A stretch of DNA of 64,000 bases from Flavivirga aquimarina (lineage in GTDB: Bacteria > Bacteroidota > Bacteroidia > Flavobacteriales > Flavobacteriaceae), in contig NZ_JAUOEK010000041.1 of NCBI RefSeq assembly GCF_030540835.1, positions 1 to 64,000 on the forward strand, in the 5' to 3' direction. Below are positions 45,786 to 54,877 of the stretch, one piece after another. The position numbers and the translations under genes were made by a program. Every line of letters begins with the position of its first letter. Position 1 is the first letter of the stretch. Below the pieces are notes generated by a model that saw only the letters and a list, made by a program, of their open reading frames with translations, was not told the origin of the DNA and did not search any database.

Positions 45786-47933
45786 TTATTGCCGTATTTG
45801 TAAAGTTATTGGTAATGAGCATACTACAGTTACAGCTTTACCTTTGTGTTTACCGGGTATAAATTGAGGCAATGTTTTTATTACATTATTTGTTTCTTCC
45901 TCTAAACCTGGGTGCGAAGCTTTCGAACTTATATCTACCACATGTCCTTCTGTATTTATTTTAAAAATAGCATCAATACGTTGCCTGCCTTTTACCCCTA
46001 AAGATTTTGCTTTCGAAACATTAAAATTTCTATTAATATGTTTTTGAATCATATTAGAAACACACTTGCGTTTCTCCAAATTATCAGCTAAATCTTTACA
46101 GTCGGTATGTGATGGTGTTTCTTCAACATCTGTAAAAGGAATTTCATCTTTCGAATAACCTCTGTACCCCACTATTGCAATTTCATCCAGCATATTTGTC
46201 TTATCCTGAACTTGAAATATAATTGGCAGAGAATAAGGAACATTCACTACTTTCCCTTCATGCTTTCCCGGAATCATTTTAGGGAGTGTGTTTATTACGC
46301 GAATAGCTTCTTTTTCAAGTTCAGGATGAGGCGCTTTACAACGTACTCCTTCTATATCACCTTCTGTATTTATTTTAAAGATAATATTAATACGTTGCCT
46401 ACCTACTAAACCTAAATCTTCAGCAAGTTTTGTGTTAAAGTTTTTATTTACATGAGATGCCATATTTTTAGACATGCATGCTTTTTGTTCTTCGTTACTA
46501 AGCGATTCGCAACCAGGAAATATTGGAGCTTGATCGACAACAGTAAAAGGCACATTTTTTTTAGAAACATTGGGTTCATTTTTACTACTATTCTCTTCAT
46601 AAGCAACAACTACCATCTCATCAACCGTAGATTTATCTTGTATTTGTAAAATTATTGGTAAAGAATAAGTTACTGTAACGTTTTCTCCGTTTTGCTTACC
46701 GGGAATCATTTTAGGGAGCGTCCTTATTAAATCTATTGCCTCTTTTTCAAGTTCAGAATGGGCGGCTCTGGAGCGTACACCTGTTACATTTCCATCTTTG
46801 TTTATTTTAAAAATAACATGGATACGTTGTCTCCCAATAAAACCTAACTGAATAGCCTTGTGTGTATTAAAGTTTTTTACTATATGTTTAGTGACTTTAT
46901 TAGTAAAACATGTTTTCTGTTCATTTTTATCTAAGTCTTCACAACCAGGGAATATTGGAGTTTCATCTACCTCAGAAAAAGGTACTTCCATATTTATTTC
47001 TCTTAAAGGAATTAATTCAGTTTCGCTAGCACTTAAAACATTATTATTTGCGTTTTGCGCTTCTGTAGACGTGTAAACCAACATTACCAAAACCATAGGA
47101 ATTAACAAGGTGTACTTTAATAAATTAATTTGCTTTGATTTTGATTTTTGCAACATAACGATTCGTTTTTTGATTAATGATTGTTTAAAAAATGGATTGA
47201 TGAATGATATATTTTCGGTTTGAAAAACTTGGGCTAATAAGTTTTCATAATAATCTATTTTACTTTGGTATTCTAAAGCTTTCTTGTCTGCTAAAAACTC
47301 ATGAAGTTGCATGATTCTATTTTGATACATATATACCAAAGGATTAAACCAAAATAGAATTCTCAGCACTTCAAAAAATAATAAGTCCAAAGTATGTTTT
47401 TCTTTAACATGTGCCATTTCATGTTTTATAATAGACGCTTTAGCTATTTCGTTTATTCGCTCTCCTAAAAAGATACAATTGAAACATGAAAAAGCAGCAT
47501 TACTATTCAGCAAGCTAACTATATGTAAATCACCTATTCTGCTTTTGGGGTTTTTAAAAAATAACAACGTTAATTTAATTATCTTAAACAGAAATAAAAG
47601 AGTTGCCAATAACATGCCTGCATATAAAATCAACTCCCAGGACCATATTGATTTTGAAGTTACAATAACCGGATCTAATTGCAAGGTATTAATATCTGTT
47701 TGCGATTTTGTTGTACTACCAATAATAACTTCTGGCAAGCTTATTATGAAGTCTTGGGGAAGTATTTCTTTAAAACGATTTATCTTAATAAAAGGAATTA
47801 TTAATGATAATACCGAAGTAACAAGAAGGTAAACTCGATTCCAATTAAAAAACGTTTCTTTTTTTAAAAATAGATCGTAAATGATTAGAAAGAATAGCTG
47901 AAATGCTATGGTATTCATAATATAATGTATCAT
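45786..47933 (-). CDS. M56 (BlaR1-like) metalloprotease with three TonB-C-like domains
   Basis: 715 residues. The N-terminal membrane part has four TM helices. The zinc site is IKHEMAHVKEKH (His171, Glu172, His175), then LHEFLADKKAL, and TM5 lies near 275-293. The extracytoplasmic part has three similar domains starting near 315, 460 and 610. Each has an E(T/A)P-FPGC...C element (the third HTDC...C), GRQRI-IFKIN-G, and an L-IPGK-G-VTV-YSLPI-LQI end like the TonB C-terminal domain. The paired Cys could form disulfides. It is co-transcribed with blaI 2 (four-base gap). The signal is unknown, but the three domains may bind a cell-wall or TonB-type partner. Confidence 0.88.
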   Translation of the reverse strand: MIHYIMNTIAFQLFFLIIYDLFLKKETFFNWNRVYLLVTSVLSLIIPFIKINRFKEILPQDFIISLPEVIIGSTTKSQTDINTLQLDPVIVTSKSIWSWELILYAGMLLATLLFLFKIIKLTLLFFKNPKSRIGDLHIVSLLNSNAAFSCFNCIFLGERINEIAKASIIKHEMAHVKEKHTLDLLFFEVLRILFWFNPLVYMYQNRIMQLHEFLADKKALEYQSKIDYYENLLAQVFQTENISFINPFFKQSLIKKRIVMLQKSKSKQINLLKYTLLIPMVLVMLVYTSTEAQNANNNVLSASETELIPLREINMEVPFSEVDETPIFPGCEDLDKNEQKTCFTNKVTKHIVKNFNTHKAIQLGFIGRQRIHVIFKINKDGNVTGVRSRAAHSELEKEAIDLIRTLPKMIPGKQNGENVTVTYSLPIILQIQDKSTVDEMVVVAYEENSSKNEPNVSKKNVPFTVVDQAPIFPGCESLSNEEQKACMSKNMASHVNKNFNTKLAEDLGLVGRQRINIIFKINTEGDIEGVRCKAPHPELEKEAIRVINTLPKMIPGKHEGKVVNVPYSLPIIFQVQDKTNMLDEIAIVGYRGYSKDEIPFTDVEETPSHTDCKDLADNLEKRKCVSNMIQKHINRNFNVSKAKSLGVKGRQRIDAIFKINTEGHVVDISSKASHPGLEEETNNVIKTLPQFIPGKHKGKAVTVVCSLPITLQIRQ

Positions 47934-47937
47934 AATA

Positions 47938-48300
47938 CTATAAGTTTTTTTTGTTGATTTCCTTTAAAACAGATTCTAAATCTTCTATATTCATATCATT
48001 TTTCTTTACAAAAAAGGACACCATACTTTTAAAAGACCCCTGAAAATAATTATCTACTAATTTATTTATGGACTGATTACTATAATCCTGCTTAGCAACT
48101 AAAGGGAAATAAATATGTCCTTTCCCTTCTTTTTCGTAACCTACAAACCCTTTGTTTTCTAAAATCCTAACTATGGTAGATACCGTATTGTAAGCTGGTT
48201 TAGGTTCTGAGAATTGTTCTATAATAGCTTTTACATTGGCTTTTTTTAATTCCCAAAGTATTTGCATGATATCTTCTTCGGCTTTAGTTAGTTGTTTCAT
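47938..48300 (-). CDS. BlaI/MecI/CopY family repressor 2
   Basis: 120 residues: LTKAEEDIMQILWELKKANVKAIIEQFSEPKPAYNTVSTIVRILENKGFVGYEKEGK (cited in part), a standard BlaI winged helix. Its operators (TAGTT...AACTA type) differ from those of repressor 1 (CTACA...GTAG type), so the two systems appear independent. It is the first gene of a four-gene operon. Confidence 0.93.
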   Translation of the reverse strand: MKQLTKAEEDIMQILWELKKANVKAIIEQFSEPKPAYNTVSTIVRILENKGFVGYEKEGKGHIYFPLVAKQDYSNQSINKLVDNYFQGSFKSMVSFFVKKNDMNIEDLESVLKEINKKNL

Positions 48301-48355
48301 TTTATAACATTTTAATAGTAATATTTACAACTAGAACTTCTTTCAACTAAAAGTT

Positions 48356-48393
48356 TAGTTATACAAATATAACTAAAAAAATAGTTAAAACTA
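48356..48393 (-). promoter_or_regulatory. BlaI 2 operators and promoter
   Basis: The perfect dyad TAGTTATACAAATATAACTA (48356-48375) contains the minus-strand -7 box TATATTTG (48371-48364). A second dyad, TAGTTAAAACTA, lies at 48382-48393, covering the -33 side. Confidence 0.75.
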
Positions 48394-48461
48394 ATTTTTT
48401 AGTTTAAAAATGTAACATTAATTCTATAAAAGCGTCTAATAAGCTGAATACAAATACTTTT

Positions 48462-48944
48462 ATGGATACCATTTTAACTATTATTGCTGTTTTATTTATG
48501 ATTCTAGGTATTATAGGCAGTTTTTTACCCGTATTACCCGGGCCATTAACAAGCTGGATTGGATTATTAATTCTTTACTTTACCCATACCACACCAATAA
48601 GCAAATCTTTTATAATTATAACATTAATAATTGCCATACTTATTTGGATATTAGATTATATTATTCCGGCCATTGGCACAAAACGATTTGGAGGTACTAA
48701 GTACGGCATGATTGGTACTACAATAGGCCTCATAGTAGGGCTTTTAAGTCCTATTCCCGGAGGTATTATTATTGGTCCTTTTGTTGGAGCTTTAATAGGA
48801 GAACTTTTAAATAAAAACGATTCTAAAACTGCAACTAGAGCTGCTTTTGGATCTTTTATTGGTTTTATTGCATCTACATTTATAAAGTTTATTACAGCTA
48901 TTATTTACTTGGGCTTTTTTATAGGGTTCTTATTAGAAATATAA
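48462..48944 (+). CDS. DUF456 membrane protein
   Basis: 160 residues with four to five TM helices: ILGIIGSFLPVLPGPLTSWIGL, the DYIIPAIGTKRFGGTKYGMIGTTIG loop, then GIIIGPFVGALIGEL. This is the DUF456 pattern of Gly-rich helices (glycine zipper). It is divergent from blaI 2. The function is unknown. Confidence 0.92.
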   Translation: MDTILTIIAVLFMILGIIGSFLPVLPGPLTSWIGLLILYFTHTTPISKSFIIITLIIAILIWILDYIIPAIGTKRFGGTKYGMIGTTIGLIVGLLSPIPGGIIIGPFVGALIGELLNKNDSKTATRAAFGSFIGFIASTFIKFITAIIYLGFFIGFLLEI

Positions 48945-49083
48945 ATAGGGAATATCTAAAACAGAGTTATTACAAATAAAAATAACCCTTAATCATATCG
49001 GATGAGATACGATGGAGGTATCGCATGACATGGCTTGACTTTATTTGTGTTCCTTAATTGTATAATCCTTGTTTAAATTATGA

Positions 49084-49103
49084 GATTCCTGCCTTCGCAG
49101 GAA
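49084..49103. repeat. REP-like hairpin, second copy
   Basis: ATTCCTGC, CTTC, GCAGGAAT. The same arms as at 38035-38058, with a different loop. Confidence 0.55.
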
Positions 49104-49145
49104 TATAAAAAGAAGAAACCCTATGGGTCTCTCACCTCCATAGGG
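49104..49145 (-). terminator. Probable terminator of the two-component operon
   Basis: A 9-bp stem ACCCTATGG/CCATAGGGT (49117-49125 with 49137-49145), followed on the minus strand by a T-rich stretch. It lies about 215 bases after the response-regulator stop. Confidence 0.5.
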
Positions 49146-49359
49146 TCTGTAAATTGCTATTATCAACAAAAAAAATTGAGGGATTAATTAATTTTTGAAG
49201 TGTTGATGATATAAATATACTTATAAGTCCTGTCTTTGAACTACGGGAAAACCGCAACACCTTTACGGGTAATTGATACTATTGAGGTATAGCAAGGGTT
49301 TTAAGAGTAAAAAAAATAGTATTTTTTTCTAAAAAAACGAACTATCATAAATAAAGCTA

Positions 49360-50034
49360 CTAAACAAAGCCTTTTTTTCTCGCTTCTTTTAATAACGTTT
49401 CATCCTGACCGTCATTTACTTCAAAAATATCTCTAAGGTGTTTTTTTCTTTTTTCAACGGCACTTAAAGAAATATCTAAATGCGTTGCTAAATTTTTTGT
49501 TTTCACCCCTTGCGATAATAAATGAAGTATTTTTCTATTTCTATCATCAATAACTATATCGCTTGTAATGGTTTTTCTAATATGACTATTTACAGTACCA
49601 CTATAAAATGGCGGATTATTAAGGACTGCCTGAAATGCACTGGCAAGTTCACTGGAAGTTAAATCACTTTTAATTAAAAATCCTTCAGGATCTATCGTTT
49701 TAATAATATTATGAATCCTAAAAGATTCATTAAACATGGTTAATATAACAATTTTAGCCTTTGGTAAAATTCGCCGTGCATATTCTGCCAAATCTTCACC
49801 AGAGCTCATTAAACCATCTGTAGATGGTGGTAAGCTAATATCAACAAATAGCACATCATAAGGGGTTTCATTTTGAATTGATTTATCCATATAAACAATG
49901 GCCTCGTCACAATTATTAGCAATATCAATTTCGAGTTCCTGACTTTCCTTTTTAGTAAAAAGCAGTGTGTTTTGATACCCTTCAATAATCATTGGGTGAT
50001 CATCAATCATTAGTATTTTTATCTTTCCTGTCAT
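49360..50034 (-). CDS. LuxR/NarL-type response regulator
   Basis: 224 residues. The receiver domain has DDHPMI at 11 and the phosphorylated Asp65 (FVDISLPP), then KAKIVILTM and the Lys of FLIKSD. The C-terminal LuxR helix-turn-helix is HLLSQGVKTKNLATHLDISLSAVEKRKKHLRDIF. It starts 10 bases after the histidine kinase stop and is its obvious partner. Confidence 0.93.
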   Translation of the reverse strand: MTGKIKILMIDDHPMIIEGYQNTLLFTKKESQELEIDIANNCDEAIVYMDKSIQNETPYDVLFVDISLPPSTDGLMSSGEDLAEYARRILPKAKIVILTMFNESFRIHNIIKTIDPEGFLIKSDLTSSELASAFQAVLNNPPFYSGTVNSHIRKTITSDIVIDDRNRKILHLLSQGVKTKNLATHLDISLSAVEKRKKHLRDIFEVNDGQDETLLKEARKKGFV

Positions 50035-50044
50035 AAATTTTGTG

Positions 50045-51883
50045 TTAGGTAATTGGGGCTTCTATAATTACTGTAGTTCCTACATCTATTTCTGAGTCTA
50101 TATTTATACTTCCGTTTATGTCATTTATTCTGGATCTCATGTTCTTTAATCCTATACCTGTCTTCGCTTTATTAACATCATATCCAGAGCCATTATCTCT
50201 CATTGTTAAGCAAATTACATTATTTTTTAATTTAAAACTAATATTTACCTGCGTTGCATTGGCATGTTTATATATATTATGAAGCGATTCTTGAATAATT
50301 CTGTATATATGAATTTTGTTCTTGTTAGAGGCTTCATCCCAATTAATTGCATCGTCAAGCTCTAATATATATTTCAGCTTATAAGCCAACGTTTGTGTTT
50401 CCAGAAAGGTTTTTATAATATCTATAAATCCGGAACCGGATACAAAATCGGTATTTAACTCATGCGATACTTTTCGTATATCCTGCTCGATGGTTTTAAG
50501 TTCATTTATATATTGTTCTCTAGTTTTTATAGCCTCCGCGCTATTGCTCATATTTAAACTGTCTAAACTTAAACGGGTTCCAAACAAACGTCCCAGCACA
50601 CCATCATGTAACTCCTCAGAAATTCGTTTTTTCTCCTGTGTTCTTGCTTCTTCTATACTTTCGTTTTGAGACAGCATCAAGTTGTATATCTCTTCATTTG
50701 TTTCTTGTTGCTTCTGGATAAATTGTAATTCTTTATTTCTGTTTCTTTGGGTAATTACCAGATATAACAGAAACGATGAAATAACCAATACTGCAGAAAT
50801 TATTAAAAGCCACATACGTTCTTTAGCAATTCGAACGTTTTCTTGTTCTATCTGTTGTGTTTCAAAACGAATTCTGGCAAATTTATTTCTTATTCTTCGT
50901 TCGTTTTTTTGTAAACTGTCACTTAACTTCACATAGTCTTTTAGATGTTTAGCCGCAATATCCCCTTCTTCTATTTCTGAAAGTAATAAAAGAGACTTTA
51001 ATAAATCATCATTATGATATTTTTTAGAAATATTCTTAGCTCTATAAGCATAAAACTTAGCAGAGTCTTTATAATTAATATCATTGTAATACTCTGCCAA
51101 ATGTTGGCTAATAATTATTGAATTATATCCTTTATAATCTATACTATCGCTAATTTTTAATGCCTTTAAATACAAGTTAGGAATTTCTTTTAGATGTTTT
51201 GATAAATATAATGTGTGTCCATAATTGCCTAAGACCAAAGCATAAAAACCTGGCTGTTCTTTTATTAATTGTTTGTTTTCTAATATTAATTTATAATTTT
51301 CTATGGCTAACTCATATTGGCCCGAACGGGTATAACTATCAGCCAAATTATTTAATGTATAATTTATACTGGCACTAAAATTGCCTCTTAATTCTTTTTT
51401 AAATTTTAGAGCGAGGTTATAATATTTAGTTGACTCACCATATTGTTCTAATTCATCAAATACTATTCCCAGAGTATTGTATATATAGGCTTTATATTTT
51501 TTAACCCCATTAGTTTCATCTAGAGATTCTAACAAGGTAATTGCTTCTATTGCTGTTACTTCACTCCCAATAAAATCTTTTTCGTTACATTGAATAACAG
51601 CAATTCCATATAATGCTTTGGCTATATTAAATTCTTCACTTAATTTTCTATAAATCTTTTCAGCCTTATGGTAATGAAAATATGCACTATCTGCAAGTGG
51701 TATTCTTTTTCTATATATTTCACCTAAAGAGAAATGAGCTCTTGCAATAGAAGATGAATCTTTTACTTTTAGGTTTACTACCTCATGACTCAAAGAATCA
51801 ATCATAAATAAAACATTATCCTGACTATAAGAGCATCTTATAAATATTATTAATGTGACATAAAATAATTTACACTTAAGCAA
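50045..51883 (-). CDS. TPR-repeat sensor histidine kinase (HisKA_3 type)
   Basis: 612 residues. The signal peptide is LKCKLFYVTLIIFIRCSYSQ. No in-frame ATG precedes it, so the start is very likely the TTG at 51883. Periplasmic TPR repeats run to about 340, then one TM (WLLIISAVLVISSFLLYLVI), a coiled coil, the phosphoacceptor box EKKRISEELHDGVLGR (His near 426) and an HATPase with DNGSGYD and GIGLKNMRSR. It pairs with the LuxR-type regulator downstream. Confidence 0.92.
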   Translation of the reverse strand: MLKCKLFYVTLIIFIRCSYSQDNVLFMIDSLSHEVVNLKVKDSSSIARAHFSLGEIYRKRIPLADSAYFHYHKAEKIYRKLSEEFNIAKALYGIAVIQCNEKDFIGSEVTAIEAITLLESLDETNGVKKYKAYIYNTLGIVFDELEQYGESTKYYNLALKFKKELRGNFSASINYTLNNLADSYTRSGQYELAIENYKLILENKQLIKEQPGFYALVLGNYGHTLYLSKHLKEIPNLYLKALKISDSIDYKGYNSIIISQHLAEYYNDINYKDSAKFYAYRAKNISKKYHNDDLLKSLLLLSEIEEGDIAAKHLKDYVKLSDSLQKNERRIRNKFARIRFETQQIEQENVRIAKERMWLLIISAVLVISSFLLYLVITQRNRNKELQFIQKQQETNEEIYNLMLSQNESIEEARTQEKKRISEELHDGVLGRLFGTRLSLDSLNMSNSAEAIKTREQYINELKTIEQDIRKVSHELNTDFVSGSGFIDIIKTFLETQTLAYKLKYILELDDAINWDEASNKNKIHIYRIIQESLHNIYKHANATQVNISFKLKNNVICLTMRDNGSGYDVNKAKTGIGLKNMRSRINDINGSINIDSEIDVGTTVIIEAPIT

Positions 51884-51935
51884 AAAAGAAAAATTAAAGG
51901 TTTCTTCAAATTTATTTATAATTTTTTAATTTAAA

Positions 51936-51968
51936 TAAAAAAGCTCTTTACATCTAGTATAAAGAGCT
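51936..51968 (-). terminator. Terminator of the small lipoprotein gene
   Basis: Stem AGCTCTTTA/TAAAGAGCT, nine-base loop, then on the minus strand a run of T. It separates the lipoprotein gene from the histidine kinase. Confidence 0.8.
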
Positions 51969-51993
51969 ATATATGTTAATAACTAAATAAATA

Positions 51994-52146
51994 TTAGTCA
52001 TGCACCTTACCTCCAGTTGATGGGGCAGGCATACTAGTATTATTACCTGCTTGTAATACATCATCTTCATTTAAATCTTGTTTAGTGCATGATGCTAATG
52101 TTGCGAAAAGTACTGCTACGAATAAAGTAATTTTTAGGGCTTTCAT
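51994..52146 (-). CDS. Small 50-residue lipoprotein
   Basis: 50 residues: a basic start MKALK, a hydrophobic stretch, lipobox TLASC with Cys20, then a short acidic and polar tail (KQDLNEDDVLQAGN...GGKVHD). It has a clear ATG and its own terminator 26 bases after the stop, so it looks expressed. I recognise no family. It lies between the kinase and LacI genes on the same strand and may work with the two-component system. Confidence 0.7.
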   Translation of the reverse strand: MKALKITLFVAVLFATLASCTKQDLNEDDVLQAGNNTSMPAPSTGGKVHD

Positions 52147-52489
52147 AATGTTTCAATTTTAAAGTTAATATTAATTATTTTTCTTACTATTTTTTAAACA
52201 AAAACTATAGATAAGACATTGAAAACAAATATCTTAACTGAGGGAAAAATGGATAATTAACTTTAAATCGAATACATAAAATAGTACAGCGATTCTTTAA
52301 ATTTTTTTGAGGGAAAATAATACAGATTAATTCTTCTTAGAAGAACTTAGGGAATTTTTATGGGGCGCTCTTTAAGATGCAGTAAAGTTGGTTAAACTGC
52401 ACGTGTCGAAGAAATATAATCGATGAAATACATATATTATCGATTAAATACAAATAATGCAATAAAAACTGTTGATAACCTGTTAAAAA
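52147..52489. other. 343-bp intergenic region
   Basis: It contains a short perfect palindrome (TTCTTCTTAGAAGAA) near 52331-52345 and no ORF. The promoter of the small lipoprotein gene should lie at its start; I find no perfect box. Confidence 0.35.
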
Positions 52490-53500
52490 CTATTTAAGCA
52501 TCGACTTCGTTTTTACAAGGCTGGTTTTTACAATTTTCGTCTTTACATCTTCATTTAAATGCATTTTCTGTAGTCTGTCAATAAGCATTTGAGCCGCATT
52601 AGCACCTATAACTTTAGCATGTTGCCTTATTGTTGTTAACCTTGGCAAAGAATGGTTAGAATCTGCTTTACTGGCAAAACCTAATACTGATATATCTTTT
52701 GGTACTTTTAAACCTAAATTAACCGCAGTGTTAATAGAAATGATGCCTGAAGAACTATCAGCTGCTATAACCGCATCTAGTTTTTTATTTTTCTTAAAGA
52801 ACGCTTTTATCTTTTTTTGATGATCGTCTTTCTTTTTAATTTTTAAAACCAAGGGCTCTTGGTTATTATGTTCTAATATCGCTTTATTATAGCCTCTTTC
52901 TCTTAATTTGCCAACACTTAATTCGCCAATATTACTTATAAAAGCAATATTTTTGCGACCTTCTTCATCAAGTAACTTTTTAGTAGTATTGTAAGTCGCA
53001 TCAAAATCATCTACAATAACTTTATCACATAGTACATCATGTGCTACCCGATCAAACATAACTATAGGTAAGCCTTGACTAATGGTTTTCTTAAAATGAT
53101 CTATTTCATTCTTAATCTGTGTCTCTTCTGCAACCGACAATATAAACCCATCGACACTTCCATTAGCAAGCAATAACAAACTTTCTTTTTCCTTTTCTAA
53201 AGACTCATTGGAAATACACGTTATAATATTATATCCTAAATTGGTTGCTTCTCTTTCTATACCGAAAAGTACTTTAGCTAAAAAATGATTTAATATATTA
53301 GGAATTATAACGCCTATCGTCTTCGTTTTACTTTGCTTTAAACTTAAGGCTACTTTATTAGGCGTGTAGTTATATAATTCGGCAAGCTCTTTAACGCGCT
53401 TAACTGTCTCTTCGCCAATCTCTTCACTATTGTTTAATGCTTTCGAAACCGTAGAAATAGAAACATTTAATTCTTTTGCTAATTGTTTTAAAGTAACCAT
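52490..53500 (-). CDS. LacI family transcriptional regulator
   Basis: 336 residues. The helix-turn-helix and hinge lie at residues 1-55 (VTLKQLAKELNVSISTVSKALNN), then a periplasmic-binding-like domain: TIGVIIPNILNHFLAKVLFGIE, DGFILSVAEET, AFISNIGELSVGKLRERGY, AVIAADSSSGI. It normally binds a sugar. No sugar gene is adjacent, so the target is elsewhere or its own operator. Confidence 0.92.
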   Translation of the reverse strand: MVTLKQLAKELNVSISTVSKALNNSEEIGEETVKRVKELAELYNYTPNKVALSLKQSKTKTIGVIIPNILNHFLAKVLFGIEREATNLGYNIITCISNESLEKEKESLLLLANGSVDGFILSVAEETQIKNEIDHFKKTISQGLPIVMFDRVAHDVLCDKVIVDDFDATYNTTKKLLDEEGRKNIAFISNIGELSVGKLRERGYNKAILEHNNQEPLVLKIKKKDDHQKKIKAFFKKNKKLDAVIAADSSSGIISINTAVNLGLKVPKDISVLGFASKADSNHSLPRLTTIRQHAKVIGANAAQMLIDRLQKMHLNEDVKTKIVKTSLVKTKSMLK

Positions 53501-53533
53501 ACTGTTATATAAATTTAGAAGTATTGCAATTTA

Positions 53534-53541
53534 CAAAATTA
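53534..53541 (-). promoter_or_regulatory. Promoter -7 box of the LacI gene
   Basis: TAATTTTG on the minus strand, 33 bases before the ATG. Two copies of TGTTATATAA flank it (near 53503 and 53551) and could be part of an operator. Confidence 0.45.
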
Positions 53542-53670
53542 CTCTTAGCTAATAGTGTTATATAAGACGATTGAATGTTTTTGGTACTTATATAGCAGAA
53601 TTATAAAATAATTATAAATAGAGGTAGGAATGTTTTTTCATAGTGAGTTTTCTATATTAACTAAGCCATC

Positions 53671-53880
53671 TCAACTATAAAGAGACTCCCAGAATCCAAA
53701 ATCTGTTTTATAAGAAACTCTTAATGATGAATGCCCCAACCCACGCCAATCTGCTGTAATAACATTGAATCTTTTTTCACTAAGATTATTTGCAAACAAT
53801 TCATAATGTTTTACTCTCACTCCCATCTCGAGAATAAAAATAAATGTTGCAGAACTATTTTTCTTTGAGAAAAAGACTGA
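53671..53880 (-). pseudogene. Fragment of an alpha/beta hydrolase gene
   Basis: The minus strand reads MGVRVKHYELFANNLSEKRF, then NVITADWRGLGHSS..., the oxyanion-side segment of an alpha/beta hydrolase, and stops at 53671 far too early. The upstream part (ATFIFILE) looks like a damaged HG motif strand. No nucleophile Ser, Asp or His is left. Confidence 0.6.
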
Positions 53881-54028
53881 AACCTTATTTTTCGTATTGT
53901 CAGAATATGTTCATTCCTTTATTTTTATCTCATTTTGGATCTATTCTGGGCTTGTAAATAACGTATGTAATTACTTTTGTTATATGTAGCATGTAATTCT
54001 TATACATACTGATTATAATATGCATGAA

Positions 54029-54323
54029 CTAAAGGCATTCCACTTGTATGGACAAAACTATTGTTTCGTCTTTTTTTATCTTGTTATCTTTTATATATTC
54101 AATTAATCCAGCCGTTGCCTTACTTGTATATACAGGACAAAGAAAAAGTCCTTCTAGTTTTGCTAACAGATTAATTGCTTTTATTCCATTTTCTGTTGGG
54201 ATTCCATATCCTTCCCCCACGAATTTTATATTTAACTCAAAGTTAGTAGTTATATCAAATTTTGGTTTAAGATTTTCAATTATTTCGTTTGTTAGTTTAG
54301 CAAGTAAGATAGCAAAAGGGGAC
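54029..54323 (-). pseudogene. 3' fragment of a D-cysteine desulfhydrase / ACC deaminase-like gene
   Basis: The frame after a TAG near 54330 reads LLAKLTNEIIENLKPKF..., then GEGYGIPTENGIKAINLLAKLEG and DPVYTSKA-like CPVYTSKATAGLIEYI, the C-terminal third of PLP-dependent desulfhydrases. The end has drifted (VLSIQVECL in place of the usual HTGG). The PLP Lys part is missing, so it is not functional. Confidence 0.7.
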
Positions 54324-54420
54324 TAATCTGAGGGGAATTCGGAGAATTTTCCGGTTAGAACACACCATACTCCAGCAATTAACTATAGCATCGATGTTAG
54401 CCACTGGCATTATCTTAAGT

Positions 54421-54807
54421 CTAATTCCAAAGGTTTACCAAACAAAACATATTAGCCATACCTAAAACTAGTTCAAATATGATTCCTTGGGTGATTTGTT
54501 TACTCGGTTTACCATCAACTTTTAAACTGATTAATCTACCTATTACGAAACCTATAAAAATTAAAGTTGCAACAAAGTGTGAAGTAAGGGATAGTTTTCC
54601 AATAAATATTCCAAATGCTATAATAATTCCAGCAAAAAACATAACTGAACTAACACCTCTAACTTCATTCAATAAACTAGGATCATTTTCTAATTTGATT
54701 CCTGAGTTTTTTAAATAGGTTTTAATTGGGTTACTCAATCTACTAATACCTACAAAGATTAGTAAAAGAGCTGATAATGATAAAACTACGATTCTAATAA
54801 TTTCCAT
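54421..54807 (-). CDS. DUF4345-like small membrane protein
   Basis: 128 residues with four TM helices (about 5-22, 53-70, 78-95, 107-125); NEVRGVSSVMFFAGIII and GFVIGRLISLKVDGKPS fit DUF4345. It has its own TACATTTG promoter and lies next to a WYL regulator that may control it. Confidence 0.8.
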   Translation of the reverse strand: MEIIRIVVLSLSALLLIFVGISRLSNPIKTYLKNSGIKLENDPSLLNEVRGVSSVMFFAGIIIAFGIFIGKLSLTSHFVATLIFIGFVIGRLISLKVDGKPSKQITQGIIFELVLGMANMFCLVNLWN

Positions 54808-54835
54808 TTTTAGTTGTTTTTAATTAATACTTCTG

Positions 54836-54877
54836 CAAATGTAAATTGAGGTTGTGACAAAGGTGTGTCAAGGGTGT
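54836..54877 (-). promoter_or_regulatory. Promoter of the DUF4345-like gene with tandem repeat
   Basis: The minus-strand -7 box TACATTTG (54843-54836) lies 29 bases before the ATG. Just upstream two 12-base direct copies follow each other on the plus strand, TGACAAAGGTGT and TGTCAAGGGTGT (54854-54877), a possible site for the adjacent WYL regulator. Confidence 0.5.

Larger units (their letters stand above)
48945..49359. other. 415-bp intergenic region with hairpins
   Basis: No ORF. It holds an imperfect inverted repeat (ATGAGATAC ... GTATCGCAT, about 49000-49027), the REP-like hairpin at 49084-49103 and the terminator-like stem at 49117-49145. Nothing else is recognised. Confidence 0.4.

Noticed and set aside
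54048-54326. A 92-residue plus-strand frame near 54.1 kb
   Set aside because: It is the complement of the desulfhydrase fragment, which has recognisable motifs on the other strand.
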